The notes below the pieces were generated by a model. It saw only the letters and a program-made list of their open reading frames with translations. It had not been told where the DNA came from and did not search any database. This document shows, in pieces, positions 14,701-20,049 of a stretch of DNA of 60,685 bases (positions are counted from its first letter, which is position 1; the number at the start of each line of letters is the position of its first letter). Source of the stretch: Alphaproteobacteria bacterium. GTDB lineage: Bacteria > Pseudomonadota > Alphaproteobacteria > UBA9219. Made by a program: the position numbers and the translations under genes. Location: the NCBI GenBank assembly GCA_013286365.1, contig JABDFY010000010.1, forward strand, positions 1-60,685, read 5' to 3'.

Positions 14701-16945
14701 ATTATCTATAGCAACCGAGGGTGTTGAAGCTGTCCGCTTCTTACAAACAGCCAGCGCCAATACGTATCTTACCATCACCGGCGGCAATAGTGCTGCACCC
14801 ACAATAGGTGTGGCAGGTACATCGGCTGGTATTAATATCAATGGCGGTGCAGGCGTTTTGAGTTTTGTCGCAAGTGGTAGCACAGCCATGACAATCACAA
14901 CGACTGGATCTGTCGGGATTGGAACAGTGTCGCCGGCAACTCCGTTAGATGTCGATGGTGTTATTTCTGCTGACGGCACCAGCACTATAACTAGTGCGCC
15001 ACCGTCAACAGGCACAGGTGGCGTAGGTTGGAAAATTGGTATGTATAGCAATACATATGCGCTCGGTATTGCGAATAATACGATGGTTGCTAGAGTAGCT
15101 GCTAATACTTGGTTCAGTGTTTTTCAAGCCAACCCTGCCAATAACGCCACGACCTCCACTCCCGACACCAACGCAGTAGTCAGCCTCGGTGGAGGCGGCA
15201 ATGGGTTGTTTAATGGTTCCATCGGCGTAGGGACGACATCACCTATTTCCTCACTATCAAATAGCAGCGCTAATGTTACAGACACATCAGGAACGGGCAC
15301 AAGTACTGTAGGTATTGTGTGGGCTCCAACTGCGGGACAAGCAGCTTATATAGCGTCCATCAAAAACGCTGGGTCGGCTTCCGGTAACAGAAACGGGCTT
15401 CTCGTTAAAACGGCTGCAACTGATAACGGGTCTTTTCCGCTACGCGTAGAGTCGGGCCTTAGCACACCCGTTGCTGTCTTCACGGCTGCAGGCAACGTTG
15501 GAATTGGCAACGCGTCACCTTCCGATGTGCTCGATGTCAATGGAGGGTTCGGTCTCACCACAACGACGTCAACGTTACCAGCCAATGGTCTCTATCTGTC
15601 AGCCGCCAACACGCTTGATTTCTCCACCAACAGCGCCAAACACATGGAACTCACAAGTGGTGGCAACCTTAACCTCACGGCAATCACCGGTGTTTATCAG
15701 CTTAACGGAACTACAGTGCTAGCATTTCCAAATGGCGGAGCGGATACGACCAGCATCGGCGTTGGTACGAGTGCTTTGGCGGCTGCTACGGTCACAAACG
15801 GATTTAACACGGCCGTCGGCAACAGTGCCCTCTCCTATATCACAACAGGTATTGATAACACCGGCATCGGCGATGTTGCTCTTGAGATACTAACCACTGG
15901 CTCTTACAATACTGGTGTTGGCGCTATCGCCCTTGGAAATACAACTTCATCTGACAGTAGCGCTTTTGGTTATGGGGCCTTATACCACGACACGACAGGG
16001 GGTGGTAATACGGCCGTCGGTTACGAAGCAATGTATGGCGTCGGAACTTTTGGGCAATCATTGACCGGCAGTTATAATACGGCTCTCGGCATGAATGCTT
16101 TGCTTAAAATTGTTACGACAGGTGCGCAGAATACGGCTGTTGGTTACGGTGCTGGCTCTAAGGTGACAACAGGTGGCAGCAATGTCGTCATAGGTCCTTT
16201 GGTTGCGAGTACGACGCTGACCACAGGTTCTAATAATATCCTGATCGGTACAACGAGTAGTATCGATACACCGGCTTCAAGCACGAGTAATTATCTTCAG
16301 ATTGGCTCCATTTTGAACGCCGACATGAGCAGCAGCACGAATGGCTATCTTGGCATCGATCTCGGCAGCGCCCTGCCCACCAACCCTATCCAGATCGGCA
16401 ACAGCAGCAGCAACGGTAATGGCGCCTTCCTTGCTGCCTCAGGTGTTTGGACAAACGCTTCTGATCGAAGGATTAAAGAGAATATACGCCCAATTCAATA
16501 TGGCCTTGATGCGCTTATGGAGCTTAAGCCCGTTGCTTATGAGATGATTGGCACGCACGAGAAACAAGTTGGCTTCATTGCCCAAGATGTTGAGAAGGTT
16601 GTTCCGGAAGTTGTCTTTAAGCCCGCAACGGCCGAGGGTCGTTACGGCCTGAGTTATGGCAATTTGGTGGCGGTTGCGGTGAAGGGCATTCAGGAATTAA
16701 AGGCTGATAATGACAATCTGCATCAAGAGGTAGCGACCCTTGAGGAAAACCAAGGTACTGCAACTAACGCCGGCATAGATCGCAATTTAAAGAATAAAAA
16801 CACGCCATCATTCGTCTCTGGCAATGGTGTCCTCTACGTTCTTGTGGGCGGCCTCTTTATGGTGATCTTACTCATGGGTGTTGTACTCGGTCAGACGCGG
16901 CGTGAAGTGCGCGCCTTACGTAAGGCCCTCAAGAAACCAGCGTAA
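2..16945 (+). CDS. Giant repeat surface/fibre protein with C-terminal peptidase_S74 chaperone (5' truncated by window edge)
   Basis: The frame is open from the first bases, so the GTG at 23 is not a real start and more than 5640 residues belong to this gene. From N to C terminus it has glycine-rich repeats (to about nt 2790), about eight modules mixing YadA-head-like 14-residue repeats (types 'STAMGxxTTASGxY' and 'NTAxGxxALxxxTTG') with a conserved linker ('SPVAGMIRYNTS'), and then a peptidase_S74 domain starting at SDRRIKENI. Ser codon 16460-16462 and the Lys five residues later match the Ser-Lys dyad of phage tail-spike intramolecular chaperones, which fold a trimeric fibre and then cut themselves off. 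A short coiled coil and one membrane helix (about nt 16829-16893) with a basic tail follow. Inferred role: trimeric adhesin or fibre. No neighbouring phage genes are visible. Family assignment of the C-terminal domain is firm; the role of the whole protein is not. Confidence 0.85.
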   Translation, partial: SAAPTISVAGSSSGLNINTGGTGALNLETGGNTQVQVTNTSSANTYITLTGGNSGNATIGVGGTSVGLLVNAGNGGATATGGALSLTGGNGGGTSGNGGAVLLQAGNAITSGAGGSAQMVGGNAAGTAQNGGAVLVMGGNSTTSGAAGSVSIQGGVGGTTAVGGAVTVEGGGGGTTSGNGALVTLEGGPAVSGAGGAVTIEGGTSVSGAGGAVTIEGANGVGVAMAGGNLTLNAGNSTTSGTAGVISMTAGTGGTTSSGGTVTISAGTGGSTNGTGGAAIFEGGTGGGGFGGGATTIKGGAASATGGNGGLLTLAGGTVTTAGNGGGVTITGANGVSSTNQGGTITLTAGNSSTSGTAGAINLTAGVGGTTGTGGTITIAGGAGGTTSGVGGAVTVEGGTATSGNGGSVTVEGANGVGTAMKGGTLNLNGGNSTTSGTAGPIIMTAGTGGTTALGGTVTISGGAGGTTSGNGGSVTVEGGVPTSGNGGTVTVEGANGVGAAMAGGSLTLEAGNSTTSGTAGVIQMTAGTGGTTATGGTITISGGAGGTTSGAGGAVTLEGGTATSGAGGAVTVEGANGVGTAMAGGTLTLSAGAATTSGTAGAINMTGGLGGTLSTGGTVTIQGGPGGTTSGNGGLLLLEGGNAATSGNGGAVTVQGTVGTGTTSSGGNLSLAAGATPGTGTAGVITMTAGGGGTTSAGGTITISGGSGGSTSGNGGAVTLEGGAATAGNGGAVTVEGRNGSGGTSNGGNLTLNAGNSVTSGTAGVIQMTAGTGGTTSAGGTVTISGGSGGTTAGAGGAVTVEGGTPTSGPGGSVTIEGTNSVTAGAGGSLTLQAGNSATSATGAAVSITAGSSGTTGSGGPITITAGNAGASFGGGGGVTIQGGGATAGPGGGVNITASAGAGATGNGGNVVLTAGAATGSGTAGIIELASNTAIGATTVTAGSVLDMSSQTSSIILPSGNNTTQRPGTPVVGMLRYDTTTNAVEAYEGASPAWTSLGGSGGVLASTFNAGSVAAPGLAVATDTATGLFQVSTGNLSVAAEGVQAIQFETLGSGTDYLTVTPGKSGTDPALGAAGTSSANINIALTPKGSGKVNITNGNLNIAAVSSVLQMNGNTVFAIPNAGNDTTSIALGNGALLGETTTGLANTALGTSVLNVVTTGIGNTGIGYQALTAVTTGGGNTSLGYDAGQKITSGASNVIIGQGVASTTLTTGSNNILIGTSSSIDTTANNTNNQLNIGGLIFGDMSGLRIAIGATSINSQASLDMSSRTDSVILPQSGTEPSSPVAGMIRYNTSLNTFEGYDGTAWVDFGGASELANTFNKGSVSAPGLAVATDLSTGLFQATTGTLGVAAEGIQAIQFNTVASGVDYITVTPATSGNAPVIGVAGSTNTGLTLATAGTGILNLNVSGNTGLSLATTGGTITVAIGASNVASAPYAVAIGQASVASATNTTVIGQYSGATAQFSAVLGNSSTASNEYAIAIGSDNVASGAFSTALGNSSTASGSSSVTLGSYNTASGYASTAMGQFTTAAANTSFALGRYNVGGGTPGSWIATDPLFEIGNGSSGSSLADAFIVLKNGDTGILKSNPSYPLDVVGDINTSTEYRIGGNIVLALPYSGVDATSIALGVGALTSAAANGLTNTAVGNNALNSVTTGASNTAMGYNAANNLGTGSYNTIVGYSALPTSTTSSFSTALGAGAMSNVKGGQNNVAIGYNALEGFTSSPKPYGNYNIAIGSYSLSNIQSTASSNTALGIYAGSVITTGSSNVIIGPQVASTTLTTGSNNILIGTSSALDTTTSAVSNQLNIGGLIFGDMSGLRIAIGATSINSQASLDMSSRSDSIILPQSGTEPSSPVAGMLRYNTSLNTFEGYDGTAWVDFGGASELANTFNAGTVSAPGLAVATDLSTGLFQATTGTLSISTEGVQAIKFNTVASGVDYITVTPAISGNAPIIASSGSANAGLTLTTTGTGAMNLQIGGTTALTLATTGGTPTMAMGTNTASGQYSVALGNGTTASGLYSTAIGEVTNASGPASTAMGDLTVASNSFSTAMGFLTVASGSYSTALGASTTASGGYSTAMGASTAASGNYSTAMGFYTFAAGNFSAALGLSTTASAYDSVAMGRYNVGGGTAGSWVSTDPLFEIGNGTSSGALADAFIVLKNGDTGILKSNPGYPLDVVGDINTSTQYRIGGNVVLAIPDSGADTSSVAVGVNAFNSATASALESVAVGWQALESDSTGSTNNAFGWNALQAVTTGSGNNAFGTSALTNNTGGLNSAFGGIALFHNTSGSSNSAFGSSALFNNSTGNYNVAVGNSALYNMTTGASNVTLGYKSGYVVTTGGSNVIIGPSVASTTLTIGSNNILIGTSSALDTTTSATNNQLNIGGLIFGDMSGLRIAIGATSINSQASLDMSSRTDSVILPQSGTEPSSPVAGMIRYNTSLNTFEGYDGTAWVDFGGASELANTFNAGTVSAPGLSVKTDATTGLFQATTGTLSVATEGVQAIKFNTVASGVDYITITPATSGNAPVVASSGSANAGLTLTTTGAGTMNMQIGGTTALTLATTGGTPTIAMSSDAASGQYAVALGNSTTASGSYSVALGVNNVASGSASATVGANNTASGAASLAIGELTTSTGYYSLAAGYDTTATAYASAVFGRFNVGGGTASTWTGVDPLLEVGNGNFGAASDAFVVLQSGNTGILKSNPGYPLDVVGDINTSTQYRIGGNVVLAIPSGTDTSGIAIGVNALAHAPGSGNYYNTAVGNNAMSSSSLTTSATGNTAVGNQAMQSLVSGSASTAVGYEALQGTTSGVNNTALGRGTLLNNVVGSNNTAVGTNTLLMFASTGNSNNTAVGYFALEGAFGASTGTDNTALGVNSLSHVTTGNQNLGLGELAGSLITSGSANVIIGYDVASTTLATGSNNILIGTTSLVDASSSSASNTLNIGNTIYANNLGNVGGTLNVGIGSAAINTQAALDLSSQTNSIILPIGTSTGVGPRPTSPVVGMVRYNTTTNSVEAYQGSTPAWTALGGGGGSTFAAGTVSAPGWAVTTDTSTGLFQATTGTLSIATEGVQAIRFNTISSGVDYITVTPATSGNAPIIASSGSANAGLTLTTTGTGAMNFQIGGTTALTLATSGPYSTLVMASDIVSGEGSLAIGINTTAAGTGGLAIGINNVASAGLAGGNGSVSSGGNSLALGLSTTASGADSVALGNSVVASNTASIAMGQGATSSGQSAISLGTGTNASNFAAVALGGATNASGQASTSMGNYTLASGTQSTAMTDNTIAAAYDSVTMGRYNVGGGTAGSWVSTDPLFEVGNGSSGSALADALAILKNGSVGIGTATPAATLDVYGAIDISGNNGISVPANDTSATSLAVGNGALGTLGSVTTGADIAVGYKALNATTTGIGNTALGYQAGSKITTGDSNVIIGSGVASTTLKSGSNNILIGTSSALDTTTSSTNNQLNIGGLIFGDMSGLRIAIGATSINSQASLDMSSRTDSVILPQSGTEPSSPVAGMIRYNTSLNTFEGYDGTAWVDFGGASELANTFNKGSVSAPGLAVATDLTTGLFQATTGTLSVATEGVEAVRFLQTAGANTYLTITGGNSAAPTIGVAGSSAGININGGTGALSFASGGSTQMTITTTGSVGIGLTAPTALLMVQPSSTITGPIFQVSGTTSSATGVFLAPVLASSVTGQQNMLSSQASVSPTGASLSAFYGILNIPSFMSSSTPVSTVNANFARVDEQSTYSSTITNGNDFTAGGSSQISPANPITNLVEFLGSSISNGNGITSGTITNYGVDIQGSTAASAAGGTVVNYAGLFTVGSGSPAGGTTSNYGVVITGNGGTASGGTVNNYSFYNSSTAKSYFAGSVGIGTATPAATLDVYGAIDISGNNGISVPAVDSTALAVGNGALAAISTGSTGSTAVGYQALNAITSGDFNTAVGYEALKSNISGNSNTAVGYGALATTTTARNSAFGYNALNADTTGTSDSAFGQGALHTNTTGSNDAAYGHQSLGLNLSGSYDTAIGDESGYTITSGSNNTIIGQGVASTTLTTGSNNILIGTSSALDTTTSATNNELDIGNLIFGDLAGLRVAIGSSTINSQASLDMTTRTDSIILPQGPTEPTSPVAGMIRYNTSLNTFEGYDGTAWVDFGGASELANTFNKGSVSAPGLAVATDLSTGLFQATTGTLSIATEGVEAVRFLQTSGANTYLTITGGNSAAPTISVAGTSNGLTINTGGTGALSLQNNGSTALTITSSEYVGIGTTAPTATLTLGGQHNWATGLGAITQLAGPTDQTFAIAATAPTQAAASAAGNGLTIAASSATAGSSTAGAAAGGAVSITAGNAAQETSGAAAGGAISLTSGTGVGTSAGGAITLTGGAGGSSSSAAGGAVTITGGTGNVTAGGALTLSSGSATSNGTGGSSGAVTLKSAAATGGTHSGNGGSSGSITIVSGSGGGSSSTGGNSGNITVQTGAAGAGSPNGAVGTISIGVGGATDLFISTTGSVGIGTVSPAAALDVYGVIDISGNNGLSEPTSDATSLAVGNGALSGFGSTTTAGDTAVGYEALMNTTTGRNTAVGYIALKADTTGYFNTAVGYNSLDSTTTGHDNTAIGFNALSQNQTGNANTALGSGAGNAQTGNGLTAVGLNVFATATSGSNNTGLGNSAGWFVSTGSSNTAIGHGALASSTTYALTGNYNTGVGDSALSVIQTTANRNTTIGQNSLVALTTGANDTALGYNAGATITTGASNVIIGSSVASTTLTTGSNNILIGTSSALDTTTSATNNQLNIGNTIYANNLGNAGGTLNVGIGSATINAQAALDLSSQTNSLILPTGTTSGAGPRPSSPQVGMVRYNTTTNSVEAYQGSTPAWTSLGGGGGSTFAAGTVSAPGWAVTTDTATGLFQATTGTLSIATEGVEAVRFLQTASANTYLTITGGNSAAPTIGVAGTSAGININGGAGVLSFVASGSTAMTITTTGSVGIGTVSPATPLDVDGVISADGTSTITSAPPSTGTGGVGWKIGMYSNTYALGIANNTMVARVAANTWFSVFQANPANNATTSTPDTNAVVSLGGGGNGLFNGSIGVGTTSPISSLSNSSANVTDTSGTGTSTVGIVWAPTAGQAAYIASIKNAGSASGNRNGLLVKTAATDNGSFPLRVESGLSTPVAVFTAAGNVGIGNASPSDVLDVNGGFGLTTTTSTLPANGLYLSAANTLDFSTNSAKHMELTSGGNLNLTAITGVYQLNGTTVLAFPNGGADTTSIGVGTSALAAATVTNGFNTAVGNSALSYITTGIDNTGIGDVALEILTTGSYNTGVGAIALGNTTSSDSSAFGYGALYHDTTGGGNTAVGYEAMYGVGTFGQSLTGSYNTALGMNALLKIVTTGAQNTAVGYGAGSKVTTGGSNVVIGPLVASTTLTTGSNNILIGTTSSIDTPASSTSNYLQIGSILNADMSSSTNGYLGIDLGSALPTNPIQIGNSSSNGNGAFLAASGVWTNASDRRIKENIRPIQYGLDALMELKPVAYEMIGTHEKQVGFIAQDVEKVVPEVVFKPATAEGRYGLSYGNLVAVAVKGIQELKADNDNLHQEVATLEENQGTATNAGIDRNLKNKNTPSFVSGNGVLYVLVGGLFMVILLMGVVLGQTRREVRALRKALKKPA
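3695..3912 (+). repeat. 218-bp exact direct repeat, copy 1 (copy 2 at 7121-7338)
   Basis: Read base by base, 3695-3912 and 7121-7338 are identical. Both lie in the giant gene and encode the same linker, from 'TNNQLNIGG' to 'EGYDG'. Neighbouring copies (near 5410 and 10350) are close but carry substitutions. The identity extends over third codon positions, so it is not explained by protein-level selection alone. Confidence 0.9.
7121..7338 (+). repeat. 218-bp exact direct repeat, copy 2
   Basis: Identical to 3695-3912. The two copies are 3426 bp apart and in frame, so recombination between them would remove or duplicate exactly 1142 codons without breaking the reading frame. Confidence 0.9.
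12895..13445 (+). repeat. Glycine-rich coding repeat block 2
   Basis: A second Gly/Ala/Ser/Thr-rich stretch lies inside the giant gene between modules ('AAAGGAVSITAGNAAQ', 'GGSSGAVTLKSAA'). Its period and wording differ from block 1, and its first 200 bases look richer in GC than the flanking modules. It may have been inserted separately. Confidence 0.7.
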
Positions 16946-17152
16946 AGCGAGCCTAAAGTTTTAGATCATGCCCATAACTAAATTCTTTTAGTTCTCTACC
17001 TATACAATTTAAAATCGACTTACGGGGAGGTAGATAAAGCGCTGTGTTGGACAAGTTTGCTATTCTTCTTTAATGAAGAAGTATATCGGAGTTGAGTATT
17101 TTGACTTCGGTCTCTTAAACTCATTCACACCTTTTTGGTCTTTAAACCGCCC
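16946..17152. other. Intergenic spacer between giant gene and acyl-CoA synthetase
   Basis: There is no convincing gene in these 207 bases. An inverted repeat (TTCTTC TTTAAT GAAGAA, near 17063-17080) has no T-run after it, so it is not a clear terminator. The promoter of the downstream gene presumably lies here but no -35/-10 pair stands out. Confidence 0.5.
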
Positions 17153-18850
17153 ATGTCATCCAATAATATTTCTTTGCCGTGGCTCAGCAAATATCCTGCC
17201 TCTGTTGATTGGGCTGCGGATCTTCCTGCGCGCCCTCTTCATGAAATCCTGGATGATGCTGTCCACCATCATGCGGACGGAATATTTTTAGATTTTCTTG
17301 GCAAGCTTTATAGCTATCGAGAAGTGAGCGATCTCGTAGTGCGCGCGGCCAAGGGCCTCCAGGACCTAGGCGTCAATAAAGGCGATCGTGTCGGCCTTTT
17401 TTTACCTAACTGCCCTTATTATGTGATTGCTTATTTTGCTATCCTTAAAATTGGCGGAACCGTTGTCAACTTTAACCCGCTCTATGCTGAGCGCGAAATC
17501 GAGCACCAAATAAACGATAGCGGTGCGCGCGTTATGGTGACCATCGATGTCGTGTCTGTTTACGAAAAGCTTGCCAAGATGCTTGGCAAAACGTGTCTCA
17601 AGAAGATCGTCGTTGGCCGTATGACGGATATTTTACCCTGGTATCTGTCCTATGTTTATCCGTTCTTAAAACACAAAGACGTCGCCTTACTACCCAAGAA
17701 CGATCAGCATCTCACATTTTCTGCCTTAACCGGAAACGACGGAAAGTTTACCCCTTCTGAAATTAACCCAGCACAGGATATCGCCGTGTTGCAATATACC
17801 GGCGGCACGACAGGTGTACCCAAAGGGGCCATGCTGACGCATGCCAATCTATCGGCAAATGTCTTGCAATCGCGGCTTCTCTTGCCACATGCCGAGCCAG
17901 GCAAAGAGGTCATGCTTGGTGTGTTGCCGTTCTTTCATGTCTTTGCCATGACAGCCGTGATGAACATCGCTGTTCTCTTATGCGGAAAAATTATTATGCT
18001 GCCGCGCTTTGATCTTGTGCAGGTCATTAAGACGATCCACAAAAAACGCCCAACGTTATTTCCTGCCGTGCCAACGATTTATACCGCTATCAATCATTAT
18101 AAAAGTCTTGCCCGCTACAATCTCTCCTCAATCAAATATTGTATATCGGGTGGCGCTCCCCTACCCGTTGAGATCAAGCGCGATTTTGAACATTTAACGG
18201 GCTGCGTACTCGTCGAAGGCTATGGCCTTTCGGAAACATCGCCCGTGGCGACGTGTAATCCAATTGAAGGCGTGAATAAGGCCGGATCTATAGGCCTGCC
18301 TGTGCCCGGAACATATATAGAAATCGTCAGTTTGGACGATAGAAAAACAGCCCTCGCGCTTGGCGAGCGTGGTGAGGTGTGTATCAGAGGCCCACAAGTG
18401 ATGCCGGGATATTGGCACCAGCCCGAGGAAACGGCGGCCGTTCTCGAGATGACGCCTGAGGGGGCACGGCTTCACACGGGCGATGCCGGTTATATGGATG
18501 AGGACGGTTATACTTTCATTACCGATCGCATCAAGGACATGATCGCTGCAGGCGGATTTAAAATATATCCACGCCTAGTTGAAGAAGCGATATATCTGCA
18601 TCCGGCCGTGGAAGAATGCATCGTTGCCGGCGTACCCGATCAGTATCGCGGCCAAACGGTGAAAGCCTTTATCAAGTTACGCGAGGGAGAAAATCTTACC
18701 AAAGACGAGCTCATCAAATTTCTTAAAGACAAACTATCGCCTATGGAGATGCCAAAATTGATTGAGTTTCGCGATCAGCCTTTACCCAAAACGCTTATCG
18801 GCAAGCTGTCTCGAAAGATGATTTTAGATGAAGAAGAAGCAAAAAAGTAA
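17153..18850 (+). CDS. Long-chain fatty acid--CoA ligase (AMP-binding, FadD-like)
   Basis: A member of the ANL adenylation superfamily: it activates a fatty acid with ATP to an acyl-AMP and transfers it to CoA. With a start at ATG 17153 the protein has 565 residues, normal for FadD-type ligases. Visible motifs are the phosphate-binding loop YTGGTTGVPKG (from residue 215), GYGLSETSP (about 356), and GDAGYMDEDGY (about 443) followed by DRIKDMIAAGGFKIYP, the hinge and C-terminal lid. The N-terminal 'FYREVSDLV' region type is also usual. A TTG at 17135 would add six residues, and neither start has a clear Shine-Dalgarno. It stands alone, with a convergent gene downstream. Exact chain-length preference cannot be read from the sequence. 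Confidence 0.85.
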   Translation: MSSNNISLPWLSKYPASVDWAADLPARPLHEILDDAVHHHADGIFLDFLGKLYSYREVSDLVVRAAKGLQDLGVNKGDRVGLFLPNCPYYVIAYFAILKIGGTVVNFNPLYAEREIEHQINDSGARVMVTIDVVSVYEKLAKMLGKTCLKKIVVGRMTDILPWYLSYVYPFLKHKDVALLPKNDQHLTFSALTGNDGKFTPSEINPAQDIAVLQYTGGTTGVPKGAMLTHANLSANVLQSRLLLPHAEPGKEVMLGVLPFFHVFAMTAVMNIAVLLCGKIIMLPRFDLVQVIKTIHKKRPTLFPAVPTIYTAINHYKSLARYNLSSIKYCISGGAPLPVEIKRDFEHLTGCVLVEGYGLSETSPVATCNPIEGVNKAGSIGLPVPGTYIEIVSLDDRKTALALGERGEVCIRGPQVMPGYWHQPEETAAVLEMTPEGARLHTGDAGYMDEDGYTFITDRIKDMIAAGGFKIYPRLVEEAIYLHPAVEECIVAGVPDQYRGQTVKAFIKLREGENLTKDELIKFLKDKLSPMEMPKLIEFRDQPLPKTLIGKLSRKMILDEEEAKK

Positions 18851-18872
18851 TACGCGCAAGATTTACGTCTAA

Positions 18873-19898
18873 TCATCTTTCAAATCTACGCAAAAGTGCT
18901 TTCGTTAATCTACTTACCTGAGCCTCATCCGGCTGATATGGGACAATTTCTTGGTCTCTGCCAGCGGTCACGATGCGCGTCAGCATACCAGGCACACTGT
19001 TAGCCGAATAAAAATGATAATCTGTCAGGCCATAATTTGCGAAACACTTGATCTGTTGGACGATAAGTTCTTGGCCTACCGTTCCGCTGCGATCAATGGT
19101 CCCTGGGTTAACAACAACGGGCTTACCATTGACATCAACAATAATTTTATCATGTATTCTTCTCAAATCATCAGGTACCGGTACATGGTATTTATCCGCC
19201 AACTCAAAAATTGCTGGAAAATTAAGGACAGGAATTAATCCCGCAATAATAGGTGTCTCAATACCCTCGCTGTGGACACCCAGTATACCGCGCGCGACAT
19301 TGTCCGGTTGGAAAGTAAATTGAGTGATCAATTGTGTGGCACCCTCAGTTATTTTAGCCCTGAGGTTTTCAGCGATACTTACTAGGGCGCTTTGTCCGCC
19401 GTCGTTACTCTTCATATCATAGAAAGAAAAATCTGCGGCAGCGCTGATTTTAAACTCAGACCTTCCTTGTAAATACGCAATTAACAACGGCGCGCCTTTA
19501 AAGCGTGTTATGGATTTATCTTCTTCGGCTAATCTATCGCCTGATAGTGCCAAGATTTCGCGTATGCCATATGTATGCAGCTGTTCTGCGAAGTTGATAT
19601 TGTCTTCCCTGCTCAGGCCGCTGCAAGCCATATGAGCTGCTACAGGAAATTGTTGCAGGACTTCTAAAATGGCGACAGAGGTTCGAAGAGACTGTTGTTG
19701 CGTATTCTCATCAACCGTGCCATTGGCGCCGAAAGTTACGCTAAATCGCGAGGGCCCCAAAGCTGCCAGTCGCAGAATGGCGATGGCCATTTTTCGGGCG
19801 CTTGCCTCGTCATAATCTGATGGCGGATCAATTTCGAAGCCATAAGTCGCCGATGATGGAAAAACGAATTCTTTGTCCGAAGGCAGTATAATGCTCAT
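18873..19898 (-). CDS. Methylenetetrahydrofolate reductase-like protein (MetF family, divergent)
   Basis: MetF enzymes use FAD to reduce 5,10-methylenetetrahydrofolate to 5-methyl-THF, the methyl donor for methionine. The order of motifs fits that TIM-barrel family: SVTFGANGTVDENT, AAHMACSG, the ILALSGDR segment (usually ALRGD), ISAAADFSFYD, ITQFTF, and a C-terminal CFANYGLTDYHFYSAN. I chose ATG 19898 (341 aa) because AGGTGA lies seven bases upstream; an ATG at 19922 would add eight residues without such a site. The protein is longer than typical MetF and some motifs are altered, so a related folate-dependent role is possible. No methionine genes or obvious SAM/B12 riboswitch are nearby. Confidence 0.65.
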   Translation of the reverse strand: MSIILPSDKEFVFPSSATYGFEIDPPSDYDEASARKMAIAILRLAALGPSRFSVTFGANGTVDENTQQQSLRTSVAILEVLQQFPVAAHMACSGLSREDNINFAEQLHTYGIREILALSGDRLAEEDKSITRFKGAPLLIAYLQGRSEFKISAAADFSFYDMKSNDGGQSALVSIAENLRAKITEGATQLITQFTFQPDNVARGILGVHSEGIETPIIAGLIPVLNFPAIFELADKYHVPVPDDLRRIHDKIIVDVNGKPVVVNPGTIDRSGTVGQELIVQQIKCFANYGLTDYHFYSANSVPGMLTRIVTAGRDQEIVPYQPDEAQVSRLTKALLRRFER

Positions 19899-20049
19899 AA
19901 TATATTCACCTAATGAAGCCATAAATCTAACGCAAATGAATAAACCATCTCGCCTTGGTTTATAAAGTCATTTGAATAGTCTTGCCACATATTTCAATAT
20001 CAAAAAATAAAGTCTGCTTACAGGGCCATATATGGTTAATGGCCACGCA

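Larger units (their letters stand above)
2800..16330 (+). repeat. Array of about eight large YadA-head-like modules within the giant gene
   Basis: The linker 'SPVAGMIRYNTS...' or its relative 'PVVGMVRYNTTTNSVEAY' recurs near nt 2900, 3850, 5560, 7280, 8970, 10510, 12350 and 14510. Each is followed by 'GLFQATTGTL' and then a variable stretch of head-type repeats. Most modules are about 1.6-2.1 kb. Segments not built on the repeats lie near 10940-11570 and 14950-15540, and another glycine-rich block lies at 12895-13445. Some linker copies are identical at DNA level, which points to recent recombination between modules. Confidence 0.8.

Noticed and set aside
136..15585. Many long minus-strand open frames rich in Pro/Val/Ala opposite the giant gene
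   Set aside because: They are the antisense reading of Gly/Thr/Ser-rich codons, have no start context, and follow the repeat pattern of the plus-strand gene.
19923..20049. Possible SAM or B12 riboswitch beside the MetF-like gene
   Set aside because: The spacer lies downstream of argE and upstream of the MetF-like start but is too short and shows no conserved riboswitch core.
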